Positions 53,299 to 62,356 of a stretch of DNA of 64,000 bases are shown here, one piece after another. Position 1 is the stretch's first letter. Each line of letters begins with the position of its first letter. A program made the translations under genes and the position numbers. The notes under the pieces were generated by a model that saw only the letters and a list, made by a program, of their open reading frames with translations, was not told the origin of the DNA and did no database searches. The DNA is from Kribbella amoyensis (GTDB lineage: Bacteria > Actinomycetota > Actinomycetes > Propionibacteriales > Kribbellaceae): NCBI RefSeq assembly GCF_007828865.1, contig NZ_VIVK01000001.1, positions 4,898,001-4,962,000 of the forward strand. The letters run 5' to 3'.

Positions 53299-53894
53299 GC
53301 AGGACGGCGCGGATCGACCGGGAGACCAGCGAGTCCAAGGTCCTGGTCGAGCTCGACCTGGACGGGACCGGCCGGGCCGACATCTCCACCGGTGTCGGCT
53401 TCTACGACCACATGCTCAACGCGCTGGCCAAGCACGCGCTGCTCGACCTGCACGTGAACACGGTCGGCGACCTGGAGATCGACGCGCACCACACCGTCGA
53501 GGACACCGCGATCGGGCTCGGCCAGGCGCTCAAGCAGGCGCTCGGCGACAAGCGCGGCATCCGCCGGTTCGGCGATGCCACCGTGCCGCTGGACGAGGCG
53601 CTCGTGCACTGCACCGTCGACCTGTCCGGCCGGCCGTACTGCGTGCACACGGGCGAGCCCGACGGCCAGGTGTACGCGATCATCGGCGGCGACTACGCCG
53701 GTTCGCTGACCCAGCACGTGTTCGAGACGCTGGCGTTCAACGCGGCCATCTGCATCCACATCCGGGTACTGTCCGGCCGCGATCCGCACCACATCGTCGA
53801 GGCCCAGTTCAAGGCGTTCGCGCGGGCGCTGCGGGACGCGGCCGAGCCGGACCCGCGGCAGCCGGGCATCCCGTCCACCAAGGGCGCTCTGTGA
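53295..53894 (+). CDS. hisB: Imidazoleglycerol-phosphate dehydratase
   Basis: HisB removes water from imidazoleglycerol phosphate. The 199-residue monofunctional enzyme has the paired metal-binding segments DLEIDAHHTVEDTAIGLGQA and GRDPHHIVEAQFKAFARAL, as well as STGVGFYDHMLNALAKH. No phosphatase domain is fused. The ATG overlaps the hisC stop (ATGA). Confidence 0.98.
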   Translation: MSRTARIDRETSESKVLVELDLDGTGRADISTGVGFYDHMLNALAKHALLDLHVNTVGDLEIDAHHTVEDTAIGLGQALKQALGDKRGIRRFGDATVPLDEALVHCTVDLSGRPYCVHTGEPDGQVYAIIGGDYAGSLTQHVFETLAFNAAICIHIRVLSGRDPHHIVEAQFKAFARALRDAAEPDPRQPGIPSTKGAL

Positions 53895-53904
53895 GGGTGG
53901 CGCT

Positions 53905-54546
53905 GTGACCAAGAAGGTCGTGCTGCTCGACTACGGGTCGGGCAACATCCGATCCGGCGAGCGGGCCCTGCAACGCGTCGGCGCCGACGTCACCGTCACG
54001 TCCGACTACCAGCAGTCCCTGAACGCCGACGGCCTGCTGGTCCCGGGCGTCGGCGCGTTCGAGGCCTGTATGGCGGGGCTCCGCGCGGTCCGGGGTGACG
54101 AGCTGGTGGACCGGCGGCTGACCGGGTCGCGGCCGGTGCTCGGGATCTGCGTCGGGATGCAGATCCTGTTCGCCAAGGGCATCGAGCATGGGGTCGAGAC
54201 CGACGGCTGCGAGCAGTGGCCGGGGACGGTCGAGCGGCTCCAGCCGCAGACGGGGGAGCCGGTCCCGCACATGGGCTGGAACACGATCGACGTTCCGACC
54301 GGGTCGAGCTTGTTCGAGGGTATCGACAAGGAGCGGTTCTACTTCGTCCACTCCTACGGCGTCCGCGACTGGCAGCTGAACGACACCCGCGAGTCGGTGC
54401 GGCCGGCGGTGACCTGGTCCGAGTACGGCGGCGACCGCTTCGTCGCCGCGGTCGAGAACGGCCCGCTCAGCGCGACCCAGTTCCACCCGGAGAAGTCCGG
54501 CGACGCGGGCGCGGAGCTGCTGGCCAACTGGGTCCGCTCACTGTGA
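53905..54546 (+). CDS. hisH: Imidazole glycerol phosphate synthase, glutaminase subunit
   Basis: HisH supplies ammonia to HisF. The 213-residue class I glutaminase has the nucleophile Cys in VLGICVGMQILFAKG near residue 80, MGWNTIDVP, and the His-Glu pair in TQFHPEKSGDAG. The start is GTG, 10 bp after hisB. Its partners hisA/priA and hisF do not follow within the window; the next gene belongs to a different system. Confidence 0.96.
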   Translation: MTKKVVLLDYGSGNIRSGERALQRVGADVTVTSDYQQSLNADGLLVPGVGAFEACMAGLRAVRGDELVDRRLTGSRPVLGICVGMQILFAKGIEHGVETDGCEQWPGTVERLQPQTGEPVPHMGWNTIDVPTGSSLFEGIDKERFYFVHSYGVRDWQLNDTRESVRPAVTWSEYGGDRFVAAVENGPLSATQFHPEKSGDAGAELLANWVRSL

Positions 54547-54581
54547 GTACCTGACACTCGTTCTCTTGCCGTTGGGCAGAT

Positions 54582-54609
54582 GTTTACCGTACGTTCACTG
54601 GCGTCCACT
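54582..54609 (+). promoter_or_regulatory. PHO-box-like direct repeat before the PhoX-type gene
   Basis: Three 7-bp units start at 54582 (GTTTACC), 54593 (GTTCACT) and 54603 (GTCCACT), at 11- and 10-bp steps. Streptomyces PhoP binds 11-bp direct repeats whose conserved core is GTTCACC, so this fits a phosphate-starvation operator lying 27-54 bp upstream of the start codon. No consensus -10 was found. Confidence 0.6.
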
Positions 54610-54635
54610 GCTTGCGCAGACTAGGAGGCTCGCCC

Positions 54636-56054
54636 GTGTCCGTAGAGTCGCAGTCCCCCTCCGACAAGTTGCCCCTGTCCCGGCGGCAGTTCGTCGCCCG
54701 AGCCGCCGTGGCGGGTGTTGCCGTCAGCGTCGCGGGGTCGGTCGAGGCGCTGTACACGGCCCAGCCGGCGCTCGGGACGTCCGGCCCGAAGATCGGGTAC
54801 GGCCCATTGATCGAGGACCCGCACGGCATGCTCGACCTGCCCCGCGGGTTCAGCTACAACGTCCTGTCCCGTGAAGGCACGGTCCGCCCCGACGGGCTGA
54901 AGACGCCGAGCCGGTTCGACGGGATGGGCACCTTCCCGGACCGGCAGGGTGGGAATCGGCTGGTCCGCAACCACGAGTGCAGCCCGACCGCCACGATCAA
55001 GGTGGTCGCGCCGCCCGAGCGGACGTACGACCCGGGCGGCGCCGGGGGTACGAGCACGCTCGTGGTCGACCGGCACAACCACACGTCCAAGGAGTTCGTC
55101 AGCCTCGGCGGGACGGCGATCAACTGCTCCGGCGGGATCACGCCGTGGCGCACCTGGCTGACGTGTGAGGAGACCGAGGCGAAGGCCGGCACCACCGGGT
55201 ACACCAAGGACCACGGCTTCATCTTCGAGGTCGACCCGTACGACGACCGGCGCAACGTGAACCCGACGCCGCTGAAGGACATGGGCCGGTTCCAGCACGA
55301 GGCGGTCGCGATCGACCCGGCGACCGGGATCGTGTACGAGACCGAGGACGCGTTCGTCGCACCGCTCGGCGGGTTCTACCGGTTCCTGCCGAACCGGCCG
55401 CGCGGTGGGTGGGGGAGTCTGCGGGCCGGCGGTGAGTTGCAGGCGATGCACATCCCGGGGCTGCCCGACCTGTCCGTGGTCCAGGAGGCCGGGGCCGAGT
55501 TCCACGGTGTGCAGTGGATCAAGGTGCCGGACCCGCTGGCGACGACCGAGTCGGTCCGCGCGCAGGACTACGGCAAGCCGATCACCGGCGGGTACAAGCT
55601 GGAAGGCTGCTGGTGGGGGACGCGGGACCGCTGCGTGTACTTCGTGTCGTCGTTCGCCCGGACCGAGCTCGGCCCGAAGGTCGACCACGACGGCCAGGTC
55701 TGGCGGTTCGACCCGCGGAAGAAGACGCTGCGGCTCGAGGTGATCTTCACCCGCCCGTCGCCCGGCTCCGACAACCCCGAGTTCGACGCCCCGGACAACA
55801 TCACGATGTCGCCGTACGGCGGGCTGATGATGTGCGAGGACGGTCTCGGCGACCAGCACATCCTCGGCACCACCGAGGACGGCGAAGTCTTCAAGTTCGC
55901 CCGCAACCGGGTGAACAACGGAACCGCGGAGGAGCCGGAGTACGGCGAACTGGCCGGCGCGGGCTTCTCGGCCGACGGGCGGACGATGTTCTTCAACGTC
56001 TACAACCCAGGCATCACCTACGCCATCACGGGACCGTGGCGCCGGCGGCGGTAA
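54636..56054 (+). CDS. Tat-exported PhoX-type (DUF839) phosphatase-like protein
   Basis: This is a 472-residue protein. A Tat signal (PLSRRQFVARAAVAGVAVSV) near residue 15 predicts export in folded form. The mature part matches the PhoX/DUF839 family: RLVRNHECSPTATIKV, NCSGGITPWRTWLTCEE, GRFQHEAVAIDPATG, EGCWWGTRDRCVYFVSSFA and DNITMSPYGGLMMCEDG. Known PhoX enzymes are alkaline phosphatases with calcium and iron in the active site. GTG at 54636 has AGGAGG 8 nt upstream. It separates hisH from any further his gene, and a PHO-box-like repeat lies just upstream. Confidence 0.9.
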   Translation: MSVESQSPSDKLPLSRRQFVARAAVAGVAVSVAGSVEALYTAQPALGTSGPKIGYGPLIEDPHGMLDLPRGFSYNVLSREGTVRPDGLKTPSRFDGMGTFPDRQGGNRLVRNHECSPTATIKVVAPPERTYDPGGAGGTSTLVVDRHNHTSKEFVSLGGTAINCSGGITPWRTWLTCEETEAKAGTTGYTKDHGFIFEVDPYDDRRNVNPTPLKDMGRFQHEAVAIDPATGIVYETEDAFVAPLGGFYRFLPNRPRGGWGSLRAGGELQAMHIPGLPDLSVVQEAGAEFHGVQWIKVPDPLATTESVRAQDYGKPITGGYKLEGCWWGTRDRCVYFVSSFARTELGPKVDHDGQVWRFDPRKKTLRLEVIFTRPSPGSDNPEFDAPDNITMSPYGGLMMCEDGLGDQHILGTTEDGEVFKFARNRVNNGTAEEPEYGELAGAGFSADGRTMFFNVYNPGITYAITGPWRRRR

Positions 56055-56071
56055 GTACCTGAGATGAGCCA

Positions 56072-56105
56072 AAACCTCCTACAGCCCTTGCGCTGTAGGA
56101 GGTTT
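56072..56105 (+). terminator. Terminator after the PhoX-type gene
   Basis: AAACCTCCTACAG (56072-56084) and CTGTAGGAGGTTT (56093-56105) form a perfect 13-bp stem with an 8-nt loop, 18 bp after the stop. The arms supply the A and T tracts that make it look intrinsic and usable in both directions. Confidence 0.85.
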
Positions 56106-56219
56106 CTGGTCTCTGCCACCGGGCCGCCGCTCGGACAGTTGCGGTGGACGTGGGCTGGGTACGCAAGCAAGCTTGCAGTTGTTCTCCTAGGCGGTTGGCA
56201 GGTGTCTGGCCGAGATGGC

Positions 56220-56329
56220 GGACCTGCAGCACTCATCAACCTGCGCGGCCGCATGGGTGTCGGACTGCAGTAGGCGTGGGGGGCCACAGCTGGCCGGCCG
56301 GGTGGGGGGTTGATGAGTGGTGCAGGTCC
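56220..56329. repeat. Dispersed inverted-repeat element, copy B
   Basis: The two 22-bp ends (56220-56241 and 56308-56329) are inverted repeats with one mismatch: GGACCTGCAGCACTCATC at the left, and the complement of GGACCTGCACCACTCATC at the right. The 66-bp interior is GC-rich and contains smaller palindromes such as GGCCGGCC. A diverged relative lies at 21293-21392 in opposite orientation. There is no target duplication or coding frame that I can see. The remaining parts of the 56055-56358 gap contain only the terminator. Confidence 0.65.
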
Positions 56330-56358
56330 ACCCCAAAGGCACGCGCGGCATGGTGAGC

Positions 56359-59300
56359 TCAGTTCTGGAGGGTTAGTTGGAGGTAGGGGCGGTTGGTTTG
56401 GGCTTCTCGGCTGGGGTAGCGGGTCAGGGGGCCGTAGGTGGTTGCTGCGGAGGTCAGGGCGAGGGTTATGTCCTGGCCTGCGCAGAGTTGGGTGCGGACG
56501 TAGGTGGTGAGGTCTGCTGTTGACCAGGTTGGGGTTTTGGTGAGGTTGATGGTGGCCAGGGGAGTGCCAACGGCCGGGCGGTTGTTCCAGGTGAGGGTGG
56601 ATTCGGACCAGGGCGTGGTGACTGCGCGGATCGTGTCCACCGCCGCTACCTCGTTGCCGCTGCCGATCACGCCGTAGAGGTGGAGGACGGCTTGCTGGAT
56701 GGTGCAGCCGTAGCGGTCGGCCTTGAAGGTCAGGTAGGCGATGCGTTCGAAGCCGCTGCCGAGGTCGGGGTTGTTGCGGACTTCCAGCGTCGTGCCCTTG
56801 CTGGTGGTCGTGTCCGGGGTACCGGCGTAGACGTACCCGTCCGCGCTGGGTTCGAGGTGGGACGGGTCGTCGACGGTCACGGGGACACGCGCGACGGCGT
56901 ATGCGGAGCCCAGTTCGACCAGGGCGGTCACCGTGGTCCGGCCGCCACCGACCGCGGTTAGGTTGCCTGAGGCATCGATTGACGCGATCCCGGGACCGTC
57001 GCTCGACCACGAGACCTTCGCCGTGGACAGGTCGACAACGCTCCCGTCCGAGGCGGTACCAGCCAGCTGGAGTCGTACGCCTGCGCCGACCAGCAACGTA
57101 GGTGTCGAGGGCGTCGCCATCACGGTGGTCAACCGGTCCTGCCGTGGCGGCGCATCAGCCTCGGCCTGATTTGCGTAGACGCGGAGCTCCAGGATCGACG
57201 TGAAGGAGCTCACCGAGTTCCCGTGGCCGACCAGCCGCAGGTACCGGGCCGGCCGCGGGGCGAACCCGAACACCTCGAGGTCGTCCGTCCGCCCCGACGT
57301 CGTCACGCGATCCAGGACGGTCGTCCACGCCTTCCCATCGGTCGACACCTGCAGATCGAACGTCGAAGTCCGCGCAAAGCCGTTGTAGTAGGCGGTCGCG
57401 AACGCACCAACTGTCCGACGATTCCCGAGATCCAGCGTCACCGACGCACCGTCCTTCGCGGCCGACCACCGGCTCCCGAGACTCCCGTCGACCACGTTCG
57501 CCGCCGGGGTCCCGTCCTCCACGTCGGCGCTGACGTTCGCGATCGGCACCGCGCGACCGACCCGGCCAGGCTGATGGAAGTGCACCTGGTACCTGGCCCC
57601 CGCCACCCACCGACCGTCAACCCGCCGCGACGTAGCGACCGTGGCAACCCCGACGACCCCGCTCGCCTGGCTCACGGTCGCCCGCACGTCCGGTCCACTC
57701 GCCACCGTGATCCGCGGCGCAACGGTTGCCGAAGCGGGCAGCGTCACGTCGTACCGGAAGCGGTTCGGCGAGTACCCGGGCAACGCGGCACCACCGACCG
57801 CGATCCGCTGAGGGCCGGCCGAGCTCGCGGCCGCCTCGTTGCCCCAGTCGGACAACGGCACAACAGCAGGCACCGAAGTCGGCGGCTCCTCGCCCGCGGC
57901 CAGCGGTACGAGCCGGACAGCGACCGTCGTGCTCGTGATCGACGGGAGCGAGATCCGCACCGTACGAACCCCCGGCTGACTGCTCTGACCAGCGGGCGCG
58001 GGACTACCAGGCAGCGGCTTCGCAGTACCGACGGTCAGTTTGGCGCCCGGGGTCAGGACCTGCAGCCACAGCCGTTGTCCCGAGCGATAGAGCATCGCGG
58101 ATCGCTGGTCGGCGGCGGTGACCACGTCGGCCCGTGTGTGCAGGATCGAGGTGTAGTCGATGGCCGACGACGCCTGCACCTCGTCCTGGATCAGCACCTG
58201 ACGTCGATCGTCGAAGAGCTGCACACCTCGCTGCGCCCGCGGCACGCCGTACATCGCAGTGAGATCGGTGATCGTGGACCAGCGGTGCGGGCTGGACTCG
58301 ACGGTCCGGATCGGGGCGCCGGCGGTCAGGGCGCGGGACGGGACCGGTCCGTTGCCGAGCACCATCGTGTTGTTGCCCTCGGCCCGCGCCACGTAGTAGT
58401 CCCAGCGGCCGCCGGAATCGAGCCTCCAGTCGAAGTACCCGGGCAGGCCGTAGCCGTCGCTGCCGAGCTCGTCGAGCCAGCGGACCCCGTTCGCGTCGAC
58501 GACGACGTTGCCGGCGTCGAGCCCTTCGTGCGCGACCACCTGGTCGTACCCCGCGCGCAGTCCCTTGGTGGCGACGCCGACCGCGTACGGGTCGTCCCAC
58601 GCACTGCGGGCGGTCGCGAACTCGACCCCGTCGAACGTCGAGTCGGTCGTGCCCGGATGCGTCGGACCACCAGAGGTCGCCGGGTCGTACCAGATCAGGT
58701 CGAGCGGACTCGGGGACTGGTCGGCGCGCTCCGATGCCCACGCGGCGAGGTACGGCTTGTCGTACCGATCGGCCAGCCACTGCATGGACGGTAGGTGCCA
58801 GCTGGGCGTGACCGAGCCGAAGAAGTCGGACCCGCCGTCGCCGAAGTTGTACGCCTGGCTGAGTGGGCCGGTGGCGTGGATCGCGAAGTCGCCGGTGCCG
58901 GCCAGCCCCGGCAGGTTGCTCAGACCGAAGTCGGTCCCGGTGGCCGTGGTCATCGCGGCCAGGTAGGCGACCAGGAACTCGGTGCCGTACGCCCAGTACA
59001 CCGGGCTCTCCGCGTAGCCGCCGTCCGGGTGGTACTCCTCGATGCCGTTCTGGATCGAGGTGATGCTGGCCCGCAGCACCTGGTCGGCGATCTCCGGTTC
59101 CTCGTCCGCGATCGCCAGAGCGGCGAGCGCTACCGCGTTGCAGACCAGGTTCCAGTTGTGGGGCTGGGTGAAGAAGCTGGTGGGCTGCGCGTAGTACGTC
59201 AGCGCCGGCCGGAGTGCCTTGGCGACCAGGGCGGCTCGCAGCGTGGACCGTTGGCCGGCGGTCAGCTCGTCGTACAGCCAGTCGTAGCCGACGGCAACGG

Positions 59301-59775
59301 TACTGGCCATCTCGCCGACGTCGAGGAAGTGCGACGGGTTCCAGTCGGTGAAGCCGGCGACGGCGAGCAGTTCGGCGATCGCGCGGTCGGCGTACCGCTG
59401 GTCGGCGGTCAGCCGGAACTCCAGCGCGAGCGTGTAGACGCGGCGCTTGATCTCGTCCTCCAGCTCGCCGGAGACGTTCGAGCCGTCCTCCTTCGGGACC
59501 GGCAGGGTGAGGATGGCGTCGGCGTCACGCCGTAGCTCGGCCTGCCAGCGCTGGAGCCGTTGGTCGGTGCGCAGCCGATCGGCGAGCGTGGTGAACGTCG
59601 AGGGCGTGGCGAGCACGCGGGGATGGGTGGGGGAGACCAGGTCGACGACGCTGGCCGGTGGTTCGATCGGCGCGGCGGCCTCGGCCGGAGCCGCGGTCAC
59701 CGCACCGGCCAGGACCAGGAGGCCGGCCAGCGCGACGGAGAGGGGCCGGAGCAGGCGTGACGAGGATGAGGGCAT
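56359..59775 (-). CDS. Secreted heparinase II/III-type polysaccharide lyase, multidomain
   Basis: This 1138-residue extracellular enzyme begins with a Sec signal (LLRPLSVALAGLLVLAGAVT, residues 8-27). A helical toroid domain (about 45-360, with QPHNWNLVCNAVALAALAI) is followed by the heparinase II/III beta domain, including VVAHEGLDAGNVVVDANGVR near 412. A discoidin/F5-8C carbohydrate-binding domain lies at about 755-870, a bacterial Ig-like domain at 880-965 and a DNRLRE/CBM96-like domain at 970-1138. Lyases of this class cleave acidic polysaccharides such as alginate, heparin-like or related uronic acid polymers; the exact substrate is unknown. It is the last gene of the transport operon, 46 bp after the binding protein. 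Confidence 0.88.
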   Translation of the reverse strand: MPSSSSRLLRPLSVALAGLLVLAGAVTAAPAEAAAPIEPPASVVDLVSPTHPRVLATPSTFTTLADRLRTDQRLQRWQAELRRDADAILTLPVPKEDGSNVSGELEDEIKRRVYTLALEFRLTADQRYADRAIAELLAVAGFTDWNPSHFLDVGEMASTVAVGYDWLYDELTAGQRSTLRAALVAKALRPALTYYAQPTSFFTQPHNWNLVCNAVALAALAIADEEPEIADQVLRASITSIQNGIEEYHPDGGYAESPVYWAYGTEFLVAYLAAMTTATGTDFGLSNLPGLAGTGDFAIHATGPLSQAYNFGDGGSDFFGSVTPSWHLPSMQWLADRYDKPYLAAWASERADQSPSPLDLIWYDPATSGGPTHPGTTDSTFDGVEFATARSAWDDPYAVGVATKGLRAGYDQVVAHEGLDAGNVVVDANGVRWLDELGSDGYGLPGYFDWRLDSGGRWDYYVARAEGNNTMVLGNGPVPSRALTAGAPIRTVESSPHRWSTITDLTAMYGVPRAQRGVQLFDDRRQVLIQDEVQASSAIDYTSILHTRADVVTAADQRSAMLYRSGQRLWLQVLTPGAKLTVGTAKPLPGSPAPAGQSSQPGVRTVRISLPSITSTTVAVRLVPLAAGEEPPTSVPAVVPLSDWGNEAAASSAGPQRIAVGGAALPGYSPNRFRYDVTLPASATVAPRITVASGPDVRATVSQASGVVGVATVATSRRVDGRWVAGARYQVHFHQPGRVGRAVPIANVSADVEDGTPAANVVDGSLGSRWSAAKDGASVTLDLGNRRTVGAFATAYYNGFARTSTFDLQVSTDGKAWTTVLDRVTTSGRTDDLEVFGFAPRPARYLRLVGHGNSVSSFTSILELRVYANQAEADAPPRQDRLTTVMATPSTPTLLVGAGVRLQLAGTASDGSVVDLSTAKVSWSSDGPGIASIDASGNLTAVGGGRTTVTALVELGSAYAVARVPVTVDDPSHLEPSADGYVYAGTPDTTTSKGTTLEVRNNPDLGSGFERIAYLTFKADRYGCTIQQAVLHLYGVIGSGNEVAAVDTIRAVTTPWSESTLTWNNRPAVGTPLATINLTKTPTWSTADLTTYVRTQLCAGQDITLALTSAATTYGPLTRYPSREAQTNRPYLQLTLQN

Positions 59776-59821
59776 GACGGGACGACCTTCGCTTTCGTCG
59801 GAAGGCGGGACTGCGGGAGGA

Positions 59822-61456
59822 TCAGCGGCCGGTGTACTGCTCGGCGTACTCGCTCGTGACGGCGGAGCCGCCTTGCTGCTTCCACTGCTCGACGACCGAG
59901 GCCCAGTCCGACACCGGGCGTTTGCCGCCGATGATCTCGTTGAGCGCGTCGTTGACGAGCTGGGTGAGCTTCGGGCCCTTCGCGGCCTGCGTCTCCGAGA
60001 CCAGACCGACGGTCGGATCGGCGATCCCGAGCGGGACGATCTCGCTCTGCGCCGCGTGGTTGCGCCGGGTCGCTTCCGGTGCCCCCGGCAAGTACAGCAC
60101 CGACGGGCCGGCCGCGATGTAGCGCAATGGCAGGTTGGTGTTGTTCTCGCCGCCGTCGGTGGCCAGCTTGGTCGGCAGCGGATCACCTTCCGGCGACCGG
60201 GTGAAGTGCACGCCCTCGACGCCGTAGTTGATCAGCTCGTACTCCGTGCTGCCGAACGGCGCGGCCAGGAAGTCGAGGACGCGCAGCAGCAGCTTGATCC
60301 GCTCCGGCGCGGCCTGCTTCAACGCGGTGAAGCCACCCCGGCCGCTGTTGGAGAAGATCCCGTTGCCGAGACCGACCGACGGCTTCGTGCCGTACGGCCG
60401 AACGACGTCGACGGTGAACGCCTTGCCGACGCCGGAGACCAGTGCTGGGTAGCTGCCGATGCCGTTGGTGATGGAGTACGTGGTGCCGTTCATGAACAGC
60501 GTCTGCGCCTGGGTGATCTGGGTGGCCAGGATGTCGGGGTAGTAGTAGCCCTTGGCGTTCCACTCGCGCAGCCGGTTCAGCGTCTCGGGGTACCGCGGGT
60601 CGTCGTACGCGGTCTTCACGGTGCCGTCGACCAGCGACTAGCTGCCCGCGATCCCGTCGGCCCACAGGTGGTAGTAGGTCCCGAAGGAGTTGCCGCCGAG
60701 CGGGTACCGGCGGCCGCCGACGAGTTGGCCGAGTCCGGCGCCGAACTGCTCGGCGCTGATCCCCGATCCAGTGATGCCGGCCCGGGTGAGCGCCTCGGCG
60801 TTGCCGAAGTTCGCGCCGCCCATCCGGGGCCGGGGGACCGGGATGCCGTACAGCCGGCCGCCGATCCGGCCGACCGACTGCCAGGCGAACGCGGGCAGGT
60901 TGGCCAGGTTCGGGTACGCCTTGATCGCGTCGCCGGACAGGTACTCGGTCAGGTCCGCGCACTTGGCCTGGGTGAACGCGAGCGCGTTCGGCATCGTGGT
61001 GTCGATGGTGGCGATGATGTCGGGCAGATCGCCGCCGGCCATCAGGGTGGCGTACTTGGCGTTGAGGTCGGCCGCGTTGACGATCGTCAGCCGCAGATCG
61101 ACGCCCATCGCCTGGTTGAGCGCGGCCCACAGCCGGTTCCGCTCGGCCGGGGCGGGCGCGCTGCCGTACGTGATCACGACCGCGGTCACCACGGAGCCGT
61201 CACCAGGCTTCTCCGCGACGGTCCGGACCGGTTGCCGGGGGTACTTGAGGAACGCGTCCTGGATCCCGCCCTCGGTGCCGGGCAGATCCGGCTTCACCAA
61301 CGTGCGCGGGTGGTACTCGGGGAACGGTGCGGCGTCCTTGCCGGCGTTGCCGACCTGGCCGGAGCCGGTCCCGCAGCCGGTCAGTCCGCCGGTACCGACG
61401 GCGACGGCCGCGGCGCCGACGAGTTTGAGGGCCGATCGCCGGGAGATTCTGGTCAT
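59822..61456 (-). pseudogene. Extracellular solute-binding lipoprotein interrupted by an in-frame amber codon
   Basis: Two open parts, 61456-60638 and 60637-59822, lie in the same frame and join into one 544-codon solute-binding protein of the LplA/family-1 type. The N-terminus carries a Tat-like lipoprotein signal (ISRRSALKLVGAAAVAVG, lipobox LTGC). The only break is TAG at 60640-60638, in the context ADGIAGS-stop-SLVDGTVKTAYDD. A Trp is common at this place in related binding proteins as I recall them, so a single TGG to TAG change is the simplest explanation. Everything downstream is intact, with normal codon use. It could be a recent nonsense mutation, a sequencing error or, less likely, readthrough. 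SD AGGAGAAG precedes the ATG. Confidence 0.85.
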
Positions 61457-61474
61457 GACTTCTCCTGCCTGGGT

Positions 61475-62356
61475 TCAACTCTTGATGGCCCCGGTCAGCA
61501 CACCCTTGGCGAAGAACCGCTGCACCAGGGGGAAGGCGACCAGGATGGGGAACACGGCCACCGCGACGGTGGCCATGGTGGTGGTCTGCGGGGCGAGCTC
61601 GGCCGCCCCGGCCGCCATCGAGGTGTCGGGGTTGGCCCCGAGCAGAACGATCTGCCGCAGCAGCGGCTGCAACGGCCAGCTGTTCTGGTCGTCGAGGTAG
61701 AGCATCGCGTTGAAGAAGCGGTTCCAGTAGCCGACCGCGTAGTAGAAGCCGACCACGGCGATCACCGCCTTCGACAACGGCAGCGTCACGTTCCACAGCA
61801 CCCGCCAGTCGCCGGCGCCGTCGAGGCGGGCACTCTCGTACAGCTCCGCCGGCAGGCCCTGGAAGCTGCCCCGCATGATCACCAGGTTGAAGGTGCTGAT
61901 CAGGACCGGGGCGATCAGGGCGGCGTAGTTGTTGCGCAGGCCCAGCGCGTCGACCACCAGGAAGCTGGGGATCATCTGGGCCGGGAAGAGGAACGTCACC
62001 AGGATGCCGAGCATGATCGGCTTGCCGCCGAAGACGCCGGGCCGGGCGAGGGCGTACGCGAGCAGGACCGTCGCGGCCAGGCTGGCCAGGGCCCCGATCA
62101 CGGTGACGAGGGCGGAGATCGCCATCGCGTGACCGACCACGCCGCTGGCGAAGATGAAGCGGTACGCGTCGAGGGAGAGGCGTTCGGGCCAGATCGACCA
62201 GCCGCCGTTGCGGATCACCTGGGCGTCGGGGGACAGGCTGGTCGCGATCACCACCCAGAACGGCAGCACGATCAGCAGGACGGTGACGACGAGCCCGATG
62301 CCCTTGCCTGCCAAGGTGATCGGCCGGGGCTTCTCCTGCCAGACCGGGCGGCTCAT
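61475..62356 (-). CDS. Sugar ABC transporter permease (LplC-like)
   Basis: This is a 293-residue inner-membrane permease with six spans. The ABC-permease EAA loop is ESARLDGAGDWRVLWNVTLP. It resembles LplC/YtcP-type permeases that work with family-1 binding lipoproteins and import oligosaccharides, often uronate- or plant-derived. The ATG at 62356 overlaps the stop of the partner permease (ATGA). No ATPase gene lies in the cluster, so a shared MsiK-like ATPase elsewhere is expected. Confidence 0.93.
   Translation of the reverse strand: MSRPVWQEKPRPITLAGKGIGLVVTVLLIVLPFWVVIATSLSPDAQVIRNGGWSIWPERLSLDAYRFIFASGVVGHAMAISALVTVIGALASLAATVLLAYALARPGVFGGKPIMLGILVTFLFPAQMIPSFLVVDALGLRNNYAALIAPVLISTFNLVIMRGSFQGLPAELYESARLDGAGDWRVLWNVTLPLSKAVIAVVGFYYAVGYWNRFFNAMLYLDDQNSWPLQPLLRQIVLLGANPDTSMAAGAAELAPQTTTMATVAVAVFPILVAFPLVQRFFAKGVLTGAIKS

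Noticed and set aside
56018..57010. A 330-codon minus-strand frame spanning the repeat element and the lyase 3' end
   Set aside because: It overlaps the real lyase frame and the terminator; its Pro/Arg-rich product is typical of out-of-frame translation.
60638..60640. TAG in the binding protein gene as pyrrolysine or another recoded residue
   Set aside because: No recoding machinery or downstream structure is seen, and a single TGG to TAG change explains it more simply.
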